Shown piece by piece: positions 9,263-16,635 of a DNA stretch of 64,000 bases. Position numbers and translations under genes: made by a program. Within the stretch, counting starts at the first letter, position 1, and the number at the start of each line of letters is the position of its first letter. This stretch comes from Alteraurantiacibacter aquimixticola (GTDB lineage: Bacteria > Pseudomonadota > Alphaproteobacteria > Sphingomonadales > Sphingomonadaceae), in assembly GCF_004965515.1 (NCBI RefSeq), contig NZ_SSHH01000004.1:154599-218598 (forward strand), read 5' to 3'. The notes beneath the pieces are model-generated. The model did no database searches and had not been told where the DNA came from. It was given only the letters and a program-made list of their open reading frames with translations.

Positions 9263-10246
9263 CTAGCGGATCTCGTAACGGTCCAGATTGGCGGCGAGCT
9301 GGTTGTCTTCGATCTGGCGCACCTCGCCCGACCAGTCCGCCACGAACACGCTGCGGCGGTCGACGCCGGGTGCGAAGCGGGCATTGTTGCCTGCCACCAC
9401 CAGCCCCGCGCTGGAATTCTCGCGGCTTTCGGCGGCGACGGCGATGAAGGCGGAGTAGTTTTCCTTGTCGCGCCCTTGCACGAACCAGTTGTTGGAGATC
9501 TGCCCGCTGGCGCCCGCCGGCAGGTCGATCATGTAATTGGTCGCGCGGCCAGCCGCATCGTCGAAGCTGGAGGCGGCGATATCGACACGTGGGGACCGGA
9601 CCTTGACGTAATGTCCGCCACGTCCCTGCTCGAAGCGGCTATTGGTGATCCGCACATGGCCGAGCGAGCCGGTATAGACCGAATGCGCGCAGCCGCCCGA
9701 ACCCTCGCACGTGCCCAGCCGGGTGAAGGTGGAGCGGTCGATGACGAGCGTCGCATTGGGATCGTTGGCGGTAAGGATGCCCTGCTGGCTGTCGCGGAAC
9801 CAGCTTTGCGCCACGGTGAGATCGCCCGCCTCCAGGCGAATGCCCGCGCCGTTGTAATCGCGCACATGCATGCTCTTGAACACCACGCCGGAGACATTCG
9901 CCGCGCGCCCGCGCAGCACCAGCGCCGCCTTGCCTTCGCAGGTCACCGCATCGAACACCGCCTGTCCGGGCATTTCGGAGAGATAGGAGACGTCGCCGGC
10001 GCCCTGCACAGCGCATTGGCGATAGGTGCCGGGCGCAATGGCGATGGTGCCGCGCGAATCGCCGATGGCATCGACCGCGTCCTGAAGCCGTGCAAACCCC
10101 TGCCCGGTCTCGACCACTGTGAATGGTGCGGCGCGCCCCTGCGCCAACAGCGCGGTCAGCGGAATCGCCGCGACCGCGATAGCACCAAGCAACAGCGCCC
10201 ATTTCACCGACGGGCGACGCAGGCGAGGGGGAGCATTCTGGCTCAT
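9263..10246 (-). CDS. Exported right-handed parallel beta-helix protein
   Basis: A 327-residue protein with an N-terminal membrane segment (about residues 16-36, WALLLGAIAVAAIPLTALLA) that is a signal peptide or anchor. A repetitive beta-helix follows, with rungs such as NVSGVVFKSMHVRDYNGAGI, LTVAQSWFRDSQQGI and VRITNSRFEQGRGGHYVKVR. Such folds are typical of polysaccharide lyases or hydrolases and of surface adhesins. No lyase-specific catalytic residues could be identified, so no enzyme function is assigned. The gene stands alone on the minus strand. Confidence 0.8.
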   Translation of the reverse strand: MSQNAPPRLRRPSVKWALLLGAIAVAAIPLTALLAQGRAAPFTVVETGQGFARLQDAVDAIGDSRGTIAIAPGTYRQCAVQGAGDVSYLSEMPGQAVFDAVTCEGKAALVLRGRAANVSGVVFKSMHVRDYNGAGIRLEAGDLTVAQSWFRDSQQGILTANDPNATLVIDRSTFTRLGTCEGSGGCAHSVYTGSLGHVRITNSRFEQGRGGHYVKVRSPRVDIAASSFDDAAGRATNYMIDLPAGASGQISNNWFVQGRDKENYSAFIAVAAESRENSSAGLVVAGNNARFAPGVDRRSVFVADWSGEVRQIEDNQLAANLDRYEIR

Positions 10247-10287
10247 CGTGCCCGCTTAGCAGGTAGTGGTTAATGCTCCGCAAAGGC

Positions 10288-11298
10288 TCAGCCGAAAGCC
10301 GGCATCACCTCGCTGCCGAAGATCTGCGCGGATCGGCGCACCTGCTCCACGCCCATGTCGCCGAAAGCCAATTGCGCCATGCAATAGGTGTAGCCGCCCT
10401 GTTCGGCGTCCTTCAGCAGGAAGTCGCGCACCGTGGCGGGCGATCCGGCACAGGCGGTGCCTGCCGCGGCCACTGCGTCCCAGTCCTTCGGGAAATTGGC
10501 GACGAAGGGATTGTCGGCCCCGCGTTGCTCCCACAAATGCACGAAGCTGGCGCGCCAGCGGGCGAATGCGGGGCGGGCGATGGCGAGCGCCTCCTCGTCG
10601 CTGTCCGCCACCACGATGTGCCGTCCTACGCCGACAAGCGGCATGTCTTCCGGCGCGCCTCCCGATGCGGCATAGGCCGCCTTGTAGCCTGCCACCATCT
10701 GGCGCATCGGTTCGCCTGCCAGCAGCGTGACCATGTTGAGCCGGTCCTGCGCGCAACGCTCCACCGATCCGGGCGAATTGGTACCATACCATAGCGGCGG
10801 GTGCGGCTGCTGCACGGGCCTTTGCATCATCGGCACATCGTCGAAAGTGAAGAAGCGGCCCTGGTGCGAAAGGCGATCCTGCGTCAGCCCTTTCCTGACC
10901 ACCTCCAGCACCTCCGCCGCGCGATCGGCCTGTTCGGCCCTGTCGACGCCGTAGAACCCCATCTCGATCGGCGAAATGCCGCGGCCATATCCGAATTCGA
11001 GCCGCCCGCCCGACAGCGCATCGAGCATGCCGATCTCCTCCACCAGCCGCAGCGGGTGGTAGAGCGGCAGGAGGTAGACCAGCGGGCCGAAGCGGATGCG
11101 GCTGGTGCGCTGGCTGACCGCGGCGAGCCAGAGGCCCGGGCTGGGCGCATGGCCCAGCGGCGTGCCGTGATGTTCGGCCACGTGATAGCGCGAAAAGCCC
11201 GCTTCCTCGTACGCCTCGACCATTTGCAGCCGTGCTTCGAAATGGTCGGAAAGCGGCAGGCCGCTATCGTCCACATGGTCGAAAATGCCGAATTGCAT
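10288..11298 (-). CDS. LLM-class flavin-dependent oxidoreductase (luciferase-like)
   Basis: A 336-residue bacterial-luciferase-like monooxygenase. The N-terminus MQFGIFDHVDDSG forms the first TIM-barrel strand, and SRYHVAEHHGTP, IRFGPLVYLLPLYHP and LEFGYGRGISPIEM are characteristic. It would use FMNH2 or F420H2 to oxidise an unknown substrate. The start at 11298 has GGGGAGAGGA upstream and begins at the conserved first strand; reading from 11349 adds 17 unrelated residues. Confidence 0.87.
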   Translation of the reverse strand: MQFGIFDHVDDSGLPLSDHFEARLQMVEAYEEAGFSRYHVAEHHGTPLGHAPSPGLWLAAVSQRTSRIRFGPLVYLLPLYHPLRLVEEIGMLDALSGGRLEFGYGRGISPIEMGFYGVDRAEQADRAAEVLEVVRKGLTQDRLSHQGRFFTFDDVPMMQRPVQQPHPPLWYGTNSPGSVERCAQDRLNMVTLLAGEPMRQMVAGYKAAYAASGGAPEDMPLVGVGRHIVVADSDEEALAIARPAFARWRASFVHLWEQRGADNPFVANFPKDWDAVAAAGTACAGSPATVRDFLLKDAEQGGYTYCMAQLAFGDMGVEQVRRSAQIFGSEVMPAFG

Positions 11299-11358
11299 GT
11301 GATGTCCTCTCCCCAAAGCGCAGATTAGCGCGGCGGAGCGGGAGGGCAATGCCGGCTA

Positions 11359-11559
11359 TCACTCCGCCTTGGGCGGACGCCCGCGCCGCGGCCTTTCGCT
11401 GACGGGCACCTCAACGCCGCGCCGCTTCAGGGCTTCGCGCAAGAGCATCTCGATCTCGGCATTCACCGAGCGAAGTTCGCTTGCGGCGAGGCGCTCCACC
11501 GCATCGTGGAGCGCCGGGTCGAGCCGCAGGGCGAAAGCTTTCTTCGATGCCTTGGGCAT
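11359..11559 (-). CDS. Arc-like ribbon-helix-helix DNA-binding protein
   Basis: A 66-residue protein. KAFALRLDPALHDAVERLAA followed by SVNAEIEMLLREALKRR is a ribbon-helix-helix fold: the strand FALRLD would contact DNA, and two helices would dimerise. The tail is basic (RPRRGRPPK). It starts six bases after the SPFH gene and its ribosome site (AGGACC) lies in the end of that gene, so the two form an operon. It may autoregulate the pair through the palindrome at 12507-12525; this is inference. No toxin partner is evident. Confidence 0.82.
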   Translation of the reverse strand: MPKASKKAFALRLDPALHDAVERLAASELRSVNAEIEMLLREALKRRGVEVPVSERPRRGRPPKAE

Positions 11560-11564
11560 GGGTC

Positions 11565-12482
11565 CTACTGGTAGAGCGTTCCGGCATTGACGACAGGCTG
11601 GGCCTCGCGATCGCCGCACAATACGACCATGAGGTTGGAGACCATCGCCGCACGGCGTTCGTCATCCAGTTCGACAACTCCGTCCTGCCCCAGCTTGGTC
11701 AGGGCGTCCTCGACCATGCTGACCGCGCCCATCACGATCTTGGTGCGCGCGGCGATGATCGCCTCGGCCTGCTGGCGGCGGAGCATGGCGCCGGCGATTT
11801 CCTGCGCATAGGCAAGGTGAGTCAGACCCGCCTCGTCCACCACGATGCCTGCCACCGCGAGGCGCTCGTTCAATTCGGCCTGCAACTCCGAATTGATCAC
11901 ATCGGCGCTGCCGCGCAGCGTGGTCTGGTCGTCCTCGCTCATGTCGTCATAGGGATGGCGCGCGCCAACGGTCCGCAGGCCGGCCTCGATCTGGATGTTC
12001 ACGAATTCGCGATAGTCGTCGACATCGAACACGGCCTGCGCCGTATCCTGCACGCGCCAGACGACATTGCAGGCGATATCGACCGGATTGCCGCGCAGAT
12101 CGTTGATCTTCACCCGTTCCGAATGAATGTTGTGCGCACGCACGGACACCTTGTTGCGCCCCATCCACGGCCAGCGCCAGCGCAGGCCCTCCTTGCGGTC
12201 GGTCCCGCGATATTCGCCGAACAGCGTAATCACCGCACCCTGGTTGGGCTGGATCATGTAGAATCCGATGGCAACCATCAGGGCAACGAACCCCGATCCG
12301 AAAATCTGCAGCACGAACAGGATCTTGGCCAGCTTGGACGACCCCGCAGGCGGGATGCCAGCAAAGATTCCCATCACCAGGACCGCGATGACGGCCAGCA
12401 GGACGAGCAGCATGGGATAGCCGCTGAACGTATTGGCTGGGTCTTCCCGACTGCGGGTCATCGAAGTGGCGATCTGGGTCAT
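11565..12482 (-). CDS. SPFH (band 7/stomatin-like) membrane protein
   Basis: A 305-residue protein with two N-terminal membrane segments (about residues 23-42, [19 protein letters not shown], and 53-75) and then an SPFH domain ([36 protein letters not shown]). The C-terminal helical part ([19 protein letters not shown]) is typical of oligomerising SPFH proteins. They form membrane-associated cages, often with proteases or in stress responses. The start at 12482 has AGGAGG eight bases upstream; an in-frame ATG at 12515 lies inside the upstream palindrome and was rejected. It is co-transcribed with the ribbon-helix-helix gene. Confidence 0.9.
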   Translation of the reverse strand: MTQIATSMTRSREDPANTFSGYPMLLVLLAVIAVLVMGIFAGIPPAGSSKLAKILFVLQIFGSGFVALMVAIGFYMIQPNQGAVITLFGEYRGTDRKEGLRWRWPWMGRNKVSVRAHNIHSERVKINDLRGNPVDIACNVVWRVQDTAQAVFDVDDYREFVNIQIEAGLRTVGARHPYDDMSEDDQTTLRGSADVINSELQAELNERLAVAGIVVDEAGLTHLAYAQEIAGAMLRRQQAEAIIAARTKIVMGAVSMVEDALTKLGQDGVVELDDERRAAMVSNLMVVLCGDREAQPVVNAGTLYQ

Positions 12483-12506
12483 ATGGTCCTCCTGTTCGAA
12501 TAAATA

Positions 12507-12525
12507 TGATATCATAATTATATCA
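12507..12525. promoter_or_regulatory. 19-bp AT-rich palindrome, candidate operator of the SPFH-RHH operon
   Basis: TGATATCATAATTATATCA is a palindrome with one mismatched pair around a central base. It lies 25 bases upstream of the SPFH start in an otherwise GC-rich genome, where a promoter would be expected. It resembles sites of PadR-type repressors and could equally be bound by the ribbon-helix-helix protein encoded downstream. Confidence 0.55.
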
Positions 12526-12566
12526 AACAGGCTGGCCGGGCAAGAGAAACCGGACGCGCGTGGAGG

Positions 12567-14372
12567 TCAATGCTGGCGGATCACACCGAGAAAGGCGTCG
12601 CCATAGGCTTCGAGCTTCTTCGCCCCGATCCCGCCAATGCTGCCCAGTTCGGCAAGCGAGGAGGGGCGGGTCGCGGCCATCTCGCGCAGGGTCGCATCGT
12701 GGAAAATGACATAGGGCGGCACCTGCGCCTCGGTCGCCAGTTCGCGGCGGAGTTCGCGCAGCGCATCGAACAGCGGATCGCCGACCGGGTTGGGCGCGGA
12801 ATTGCGGCCCTTGCGGCCGCCGCGCCTTTGCTGGCGTTCGGGCGGGCGGGTGATCGTCACCTCGGCCTCGCCTTTCAGGATGTCGCGCGCATCGCCGCCC
12901 AGCGCCAGCCCGCCATGTTCGGTCTGCACCAGCGCGCCGCGGGCCTGCAAGGCGCGGGCGAGCGGCTGGAGGAGGCGCGCTTCCTCGCCCTCGACGATCC
13001 CGAAGACCGACAGCCGGTCATGCCCGCGCTGCTCCACCCGTTCGTCACTCGCGCCCGTCAGCACCTTCTGCACATGGCCGAAGCCGTAGGTCTGCCCGGT
13101 GCGGTAGACGGCGGAGAGCAACTTGCGGGCCAGCTCTGTCGCCTCCACCACTTGCGGCGGGTCGAGGCAATTGTCGCAATTGCCGCAGGTTTCGGGCGGA
13201 TCCTCGCCGAAATGCCTGAGCAGCACGGCACGGCGGCAGGTGGAGGTCTCGACCAATCCGGCCAGCGCATCGAGTCGCGCGCGCTCGCCCTGCTGGCGCG
13301 CTTCCTCTACTTCGCCCAGCCTCTGGCGGGCCTGCGCGAAATCGCCCGCGCTCCAGAACATCACCGCTTGGGCAGGATCACCGTCACGGCCCGCGCGGCC
13401 CGTCTCCTGATAATAGGCCTCGATCGATTTGGGGATGCCCGCATGGGCGACGAAGCGCACGTCCGGCTTGTCGATCCCCATGCCGAAAGCGATGGTGGCG
13501 ACCACCACCATGTCCTCGCTCGCCACGAAAGCGGACTGGTTGCCTGCGCGCCGTTCGGGCGGCAGGCCAGCGTGATAGGGCAGCACCGTGCGCCCGGTGG
13601 CGGCGGCGAGCTTCTCCGCCAGTTCCTCCACCTTGCGGCGCGTGGGAGCGTAGATGATACCTGGGCCGGGATGCTCCTCCAGCAGCCTTTCCAGCTGGCC
13701 CTGCAACCCCTGCCGGTGACGGATGGCATAGCGGATATTCGGCCGGTCGAAGCCGGCGACGACCATGCCCTCTTCCGGAATCCCGAGCTGGTGGAGGATA
13801 TCCTTGCGCGTATGTTCGTCCGCCGTGGCCGTCAGCGCCAGGCGCGGGACATCGGCAAAGGCATCCATCAGCGGGGCCAGCATGCGATAGTCGGGCCGGA
13901 AATCGTGGCCCCATTCGGAGACGCAATGCGCCTCATCCACCGCGAACAGCGCAATGCGCCCTTGCGAGAGCAGCTCGCGGAAATGCGGCTGGCTGGCGCG
14001 TTCGGGCGCGACATAGAGCAGGTCCAGCTCGCCCGCCCTGAAAGCGTCCTGCGTTTCGCGCCAGTCCTCGTCCACGCTGGTGAGTGTGGCGGCGCGAATG
14101 CCATTGGCGCGCGCAGAGCGCAGCTGGTCATGCATCAGCGCGATCAACGGGGAAATGACAACACAGGTCCCCTCCAGCAGCGTGGCGGGCAGCTGGTAGG
14201 TGAGCGACTTGCCCGCGCCTGTGGGCATGATCGCCAGCGTCGATTGCCCCGCCAGCACCCGCGCAACGACATTCGCCTGCCGCCCGCGAAACGCCTCGAA
14301 ACCAAAGACGCGGCGCAGCGCCTCTCGCGCACTCTCAAGCGCATCGGACATGGGGGCGGGGTGGGAGGCCAT
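12567..14372 (-). CDS. recQ: ATP-dependent DNA helicase RecQ
   Basis: A 601-residue RecQ. Motif I MPTGAGKSLTYQLP, the DEAH box with the RecQ-specific aromatic loop (FAVDEAHCVSEWGHDFRPDY), helicase motif VI (YYQETGRAGRDG), the zinc-binding cysteine cluster (CGNCDNCLDPP), winged helix and a C-terminal HRDC domain are present in order. It unwinds DNA 3'-5' in recombination and fork repair. The ATG at 14372 has GGCAGGT upstream; the longer reading from 14465 lacks support and a second ATG at 14351 lacks a ribosome site. Confidence 0.93.
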   Translation of the reverse strand: MASHPAPMSDALESAREALRRVFGFEAFRGRQANVVARVLAGQSTLAIMPTGAGKSLTYQLPATLLEGTCVVISPLIALMHDQLRSARANGIRAATLTSVDEDWRETQDAFRAGELDLLYVAPERASQPHFRELLSQGRIALFAVDEAHCVSEWGHDFRPDYRMLAPLMDAFADVPRLALTATADEHTRKDILHQLGIPEEGMVVAGFDRPNIRYAIRHRQGLQGQLERLLEEHPGPGIIYAPTRRKVEELAEKLAAATGRTVLPYHAGLPPERRAGNQSAFVASEDMVVVATIAFGMGIDKPDVRFVAHAGIPKSIEAYYQETGRAGRDGDPAQAVMFWSAGDFAQARQRLGEVEEARQQGERARLDALAGLVETSTCRRAVLLRHFGEDPPETCGNCDNCLDPPQVVEATELARKLLSAVYRTGQTYGFGHVQKVLTGASDERVEQRGHDRLSVFGIVEGEEARLLQPLARALQARGALVQTEHGGLALGGDARDILKGEAEVTITRPPERQQRRGGRKGRNSAPNPVGDPLFDALRELRRELATEAQVPPYVIFHDATLREMAATRPSSLAELGSIGGIGAKKLEAYGDAFLGVIRQH

Positions 14373-14494
14373 CTGCGCTGACCTGCCACAGGCGGGCGGC
14401 GGGCGGAACCGGCGCAGCGGCTTTTTGCGATTTTCTTCCCCGGCGCGCTGCGGTATTCGCCTCACCGGGACCCATTCACCGGAGAGACAAAGCC

Positions 14495-14773
14495 ATGAAG
14501 ACCACTGCCCGTATCGCCATTCTCACCGCCGCCACTCTGGCGCTGACCGCCTGTGGATCGACCACCGACGCGTCCGAGGATGCGATCGCCGACAATGTCG
14601 AAATGCCGGCCGACCAGGCGCTGACCGATACGCCCATGCCGGTCGAGGACGAGGCTGCACTCACCGAAGACGAGACCGCGCTGGCCGAGGAAGGCGAAGG
14701 CATGGATGCGATGGAAGCGGCCGAAACGGCTGAAGAGATCGTGGCCGAGGACGCCGAGGCGGCGGCCGAGTGA
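14495..14773 (+). CDS. Small acidic lipoprotein
   Basis: A 92-residue predicted lipoprotein. A short signal peptide ends in the lipobox LTAC, so Cys20 would be acylated. The mature part is almost entirely Ala, Glu, Asp, Met and Thr, with no recognised domain. GGAGAG precedes the ATG. The next lipoprotein gene starts with a GTG overlapping its stop (GTGA), so the two are translated as a unit. No function is known. Confidence 0.75.
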   Translation: MKTTARIAILTAATLALTACGSTTDASEDAIADNVEMPADQALTDTPMPVEDEAALTEDETALAEEGEGMDAMEAAETAEEIVAEDAEAAAE

Positions 14774-15000
14774 TCCTGCCGCGGGCCAGGGTGCTGGCCC
14801 CAGCCTTTGCCTGCGCTCTGCTGGCAGCCTGCGGCCCGGCGGACAACGCCCCCGGCCCGGGCGGCGTCAGCGTAGGCGAAGCGCGCGCGCTGGATGAAGC
14901 GGCGGAAATGCTCGATTCCCAGCGCCTGCCCGAGGAAGCACTGACCGAACCGGGTGAGCCTTCCGCCGAGCCGATACCTGCCAAGGCGGAAAGCGAATAG
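14770..15000 (+). CDS. Small lipoprotein
   Basis: A 76-residue predicted lipoprotein with a hydrophobic signal (LAPAFACALLAAC) and a lipobox LAAC. The mature chain is Pro/Glu/Ala rich, with VGEARALDEAAEMLD as its only helical-looking segment. The GTG start overlaps the stop of the preceding lipoprotein gene. A strong hairpin follows ten bases after the stop. Function unknown. Confidence 0.65.
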   Translation: MILPRARVLAPAFACALLAACGPADNAPGPGGVSVGEARALDEAAEMLDSQRLPEEALTEPGEPSAEPIPAKAESE

Positions 15001-15009
15001 GCATAAGAG

Positions 15010-15044
15010 AAAGGCCGGCCCCGCTCCGTGCGGGACCGGCCTTT
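15010..15044. terminator. Bidirectional terminator hairpin
   Basis: AAAGGCCGG (15010-15018) pairs with CCGGCCTTT (15036-15044), with an inner CCGC/GCGG pairing. It sits between two convergent lipoprotein transcription units and can end both, because each strand leaves a TTT run. Confidence 0.75.
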
Positions 15045-15071
15045 CACAAAAGCTCCAGATGGAGCCGCCGA

Positions 15072-15311
15072 TTACATTGCGTCGGCAGCTTCATCCATCG
15101 CGTCAGCTTCGGCGTCCATGGTTTCAGCTTCGGCTTCCATGCCGGCTTCGTCCATGGCGTCAGCGGATTCTTCCATCGCGTCCGCCGTCTCTTCCATCAC
15201 GTCTTCAGCCACTTCCTGCGACTCCTCGACGGCAGCTTCTTCTTCCGAAGCACAGGCAGCGAGGCCCAGGCCAAGGGCAGCAGCGGAAGCGGCAGCAATA
15301 ATCTTCTTCAT
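15072..15311 (-). CDS. Acidic repeat lipoprotein
   Basis: A 79-residue predicted lipoprotein: signal peptide KKIIAAASAAALGLGLAAC with lipobox LAAC, then a chain of Glu/Asp/Ala/Met only, with repeated units such as DAMEESADAMDEA. The spacing suggests one long acidic helix, perhaps a coiled coil or surface polyanion. AAGGGGAA precedes the ATG. It is convergent with the two other small lipoprotein genes and resembles the first in composition, so the three may be related. Function unknown. Confidence 0.75.
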   Translation of the reverse strand: MKKIIAAASAAALGLGLAACASEEEAAVEESQEVAEDVMEETADAMEESADAMDEAGMEAEAETMDAEADAMDEAADAM

Positions 15312-15386
15312 TTCAATTCCCCTTCAAAAAAGAGGCGACAAATGCCGCCCCGGACTGTTGGACACGAATGCCCATCGAAAAACGGT

Positions 15387-15656
15387 TCAGCGCATTTCGC
15401 TGCGCCGCAACAAATTGACAGATACCAGCAGCAAGAGCGAACCGACAAACGAAATGAGCAGCGCCTCCACGCTGTAGGTTCCGCGCAGCAGACTACCCAC
15501 GCCTATCAGCGGATTGATGACCAGTCCGGTCAGCAGCGAACCGCCCGTGCCGAGCAACACGTTGAGCTTCAATTCACGCATGCGGCCGCGGCTCACGACA
15601 ATTGTCACCAGCCAGCCAAGGACGGCCCCCAGCAGGATCAGGAATATCAGTCCCAT
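15387..15656 (-). CDS. GlsB/YeaQ/YmgE-type small membrane protein
   Basis: An 89-residue protein with three hydrophobic segments (about residues 2-20, 34-53 and 63-82) and Gly-rich helices (ILLGAVLGWLVTIVV, LLGTGGSLLTGLVI). This is the pattern of the transglycosylase-associated GlsB/YeaQ family. It acts in the inner membrane; family members are linked to stress responses, but the mechanism is unknown. It has its own 75-base upstream gap from the lipoprotein gene. Confidence 0.75.
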   Translation of the reverse strand: MGLIFLILLGAVLGWLVTIVVSRGRMRELKLNVLLGTGGSLLTGLVINPLIGVGSLLRGTYSVEALLISFVGSLLLLVSVNLLRRSEMR

Positions 15657-15728
15657 CGGTGAAACGCCTTGCTCATAACAAGGTCACAACGCGGGCCGGG
15701 CGGGCCGGTTCCACCGATGTCGGCTGTT

Positions 15729-16523
15729 TCAGAAGAACAGGAGCAATCCTGCGCCGAGCAGGACGCGATAGGCGACGAACACCATCATTGAGGCGCGTTT
15801 GAGGAAGTTCATCAGGAAGGCCATGGTGGCAAAGGCGGCGATGAAAGTGAACACGCCGGTGACCAGCGCATCCCACTGCATCTGCGCCGAGGCCTCCGCC
15901 AGATCGAGCACGGCCAGCAGGCCCGCACCCGCCACCGCCGGGATCGCCAGCAGGAAGGAAAAGCGCGCCGCTTCCACGCGCTTGTAGCCGAGTGCGCGCG
16001 CGGCGGTCATCGTCGCGCCCGAGCGGCTGGTGCCGGGGATCAGCGCCAGCGCCTGTGCCAATCCAACCAGGATGGCATCGCGCAAGGTCACGTCCTCGAA
16101 GCTCTTCTCCTGGCTTCCGAAACGGTCCGCAAGGCCCAGCAGCACGCCGTAGACGATGAGGTTCACCGCCACGAGATCGGTAATGCGAAAACTGTCGAGA
16201 TAGCCGCCGAGCTTGAGGAACAGTCCCAGCGCCACGGCGGGAATGGTGCCGATGACCACCCACCAGAACAGGCGCCGCTGCAACGGGTCCTTGCCGATGC
16301 CGACGGCGGCGAAACCGCCGCGCGCCAGCCCCATCACGTCGCGCCAGAAATAGATGATGATGGCGAGCAGCGATCCCACATGCACCGCCACGTCGATCAT
16401 CGGCCCCTGGTCGGGGAAATCGGTGAAATAGGGGATGAGGATCAGGTGTCCCGACGAGGAGATCGGCAGGAATTCGGTGATCCCCTGGACCACGGCGATC
16501 AGCAATTGCTGGAATAGGGTCAT
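15729..16523 (-). CDS. uppP: Undecaprenyl-diphosphate phosphatase
   Basis: A 264-residue polytopic membrane protein of the BacA/UppP family. QGITEFLPISSSGHL near the N-terminus and PGTSRSGATMTAA in the second half are the two catalytic motifs. It recycles undecaprenyl diphosphate to the monophosphate carrier used for peptidoglycan and surface polysaccharide; overproduction gives bacitracin resistance in relatives. The ATG at 16523 fits the family N-terminus better than the in-frame start at 16544. Confidence 0.95.
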   Translation of the reverse strand: MTLFQQLLIAVVQGITEFLPISSSGHLILIPYFTDFPDQGPMIDVAVHVGSLLAIIIYFWRDVMGLARGGFAAVGIGKDPLQRRLFWWVVIGTIPAVALGLFLKLGGYLDSFRITDLVAVNLIVYGVLLGLADRFGSQEKSFEDVTLRDAILVGLAQALALIPGTSRSGATMTAARALGYKRVEAARFSFLLAIPAVAGAGLLAVLDLAEASAQMQWDALVTGVFTFIAAFATMAFLMNFLKRASMMVFVAYRVLLGAGLLLFF

Positions 16524-16550
16524 GCGTTGGTGCAGCTCCGGCAAGCTAAG

Positions 16551-16573
16551 GGGCGGGCCACTACAGCCCGCCC
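16551..16573 (-). terminator. GC-rich hairpin between the M13 peptidase gene and uppP
   Basis: GGGCGGGC (16551-16558) and GCCCGCCC (16566-16573) form a perfect 8-bp stem with a 7-base loop. On the minus strand it follows the peptidase gene, but the trailing T-run is poor (CTTAGCTT), so termination may be partial. Confidence 0.45.
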
Positions 16574-16635
16574 TCCTTTGGCGACCTCCACAAGCGTGGC
16601 CGCGAAGTCAAGCGGCGAGCGTGCCGCCTGCCCAG

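Noticed and set aside
12570-14381. 603-codon plus-strand frame
   Set aside because: Antisense shadow of recQ, which has all helicase motifs.
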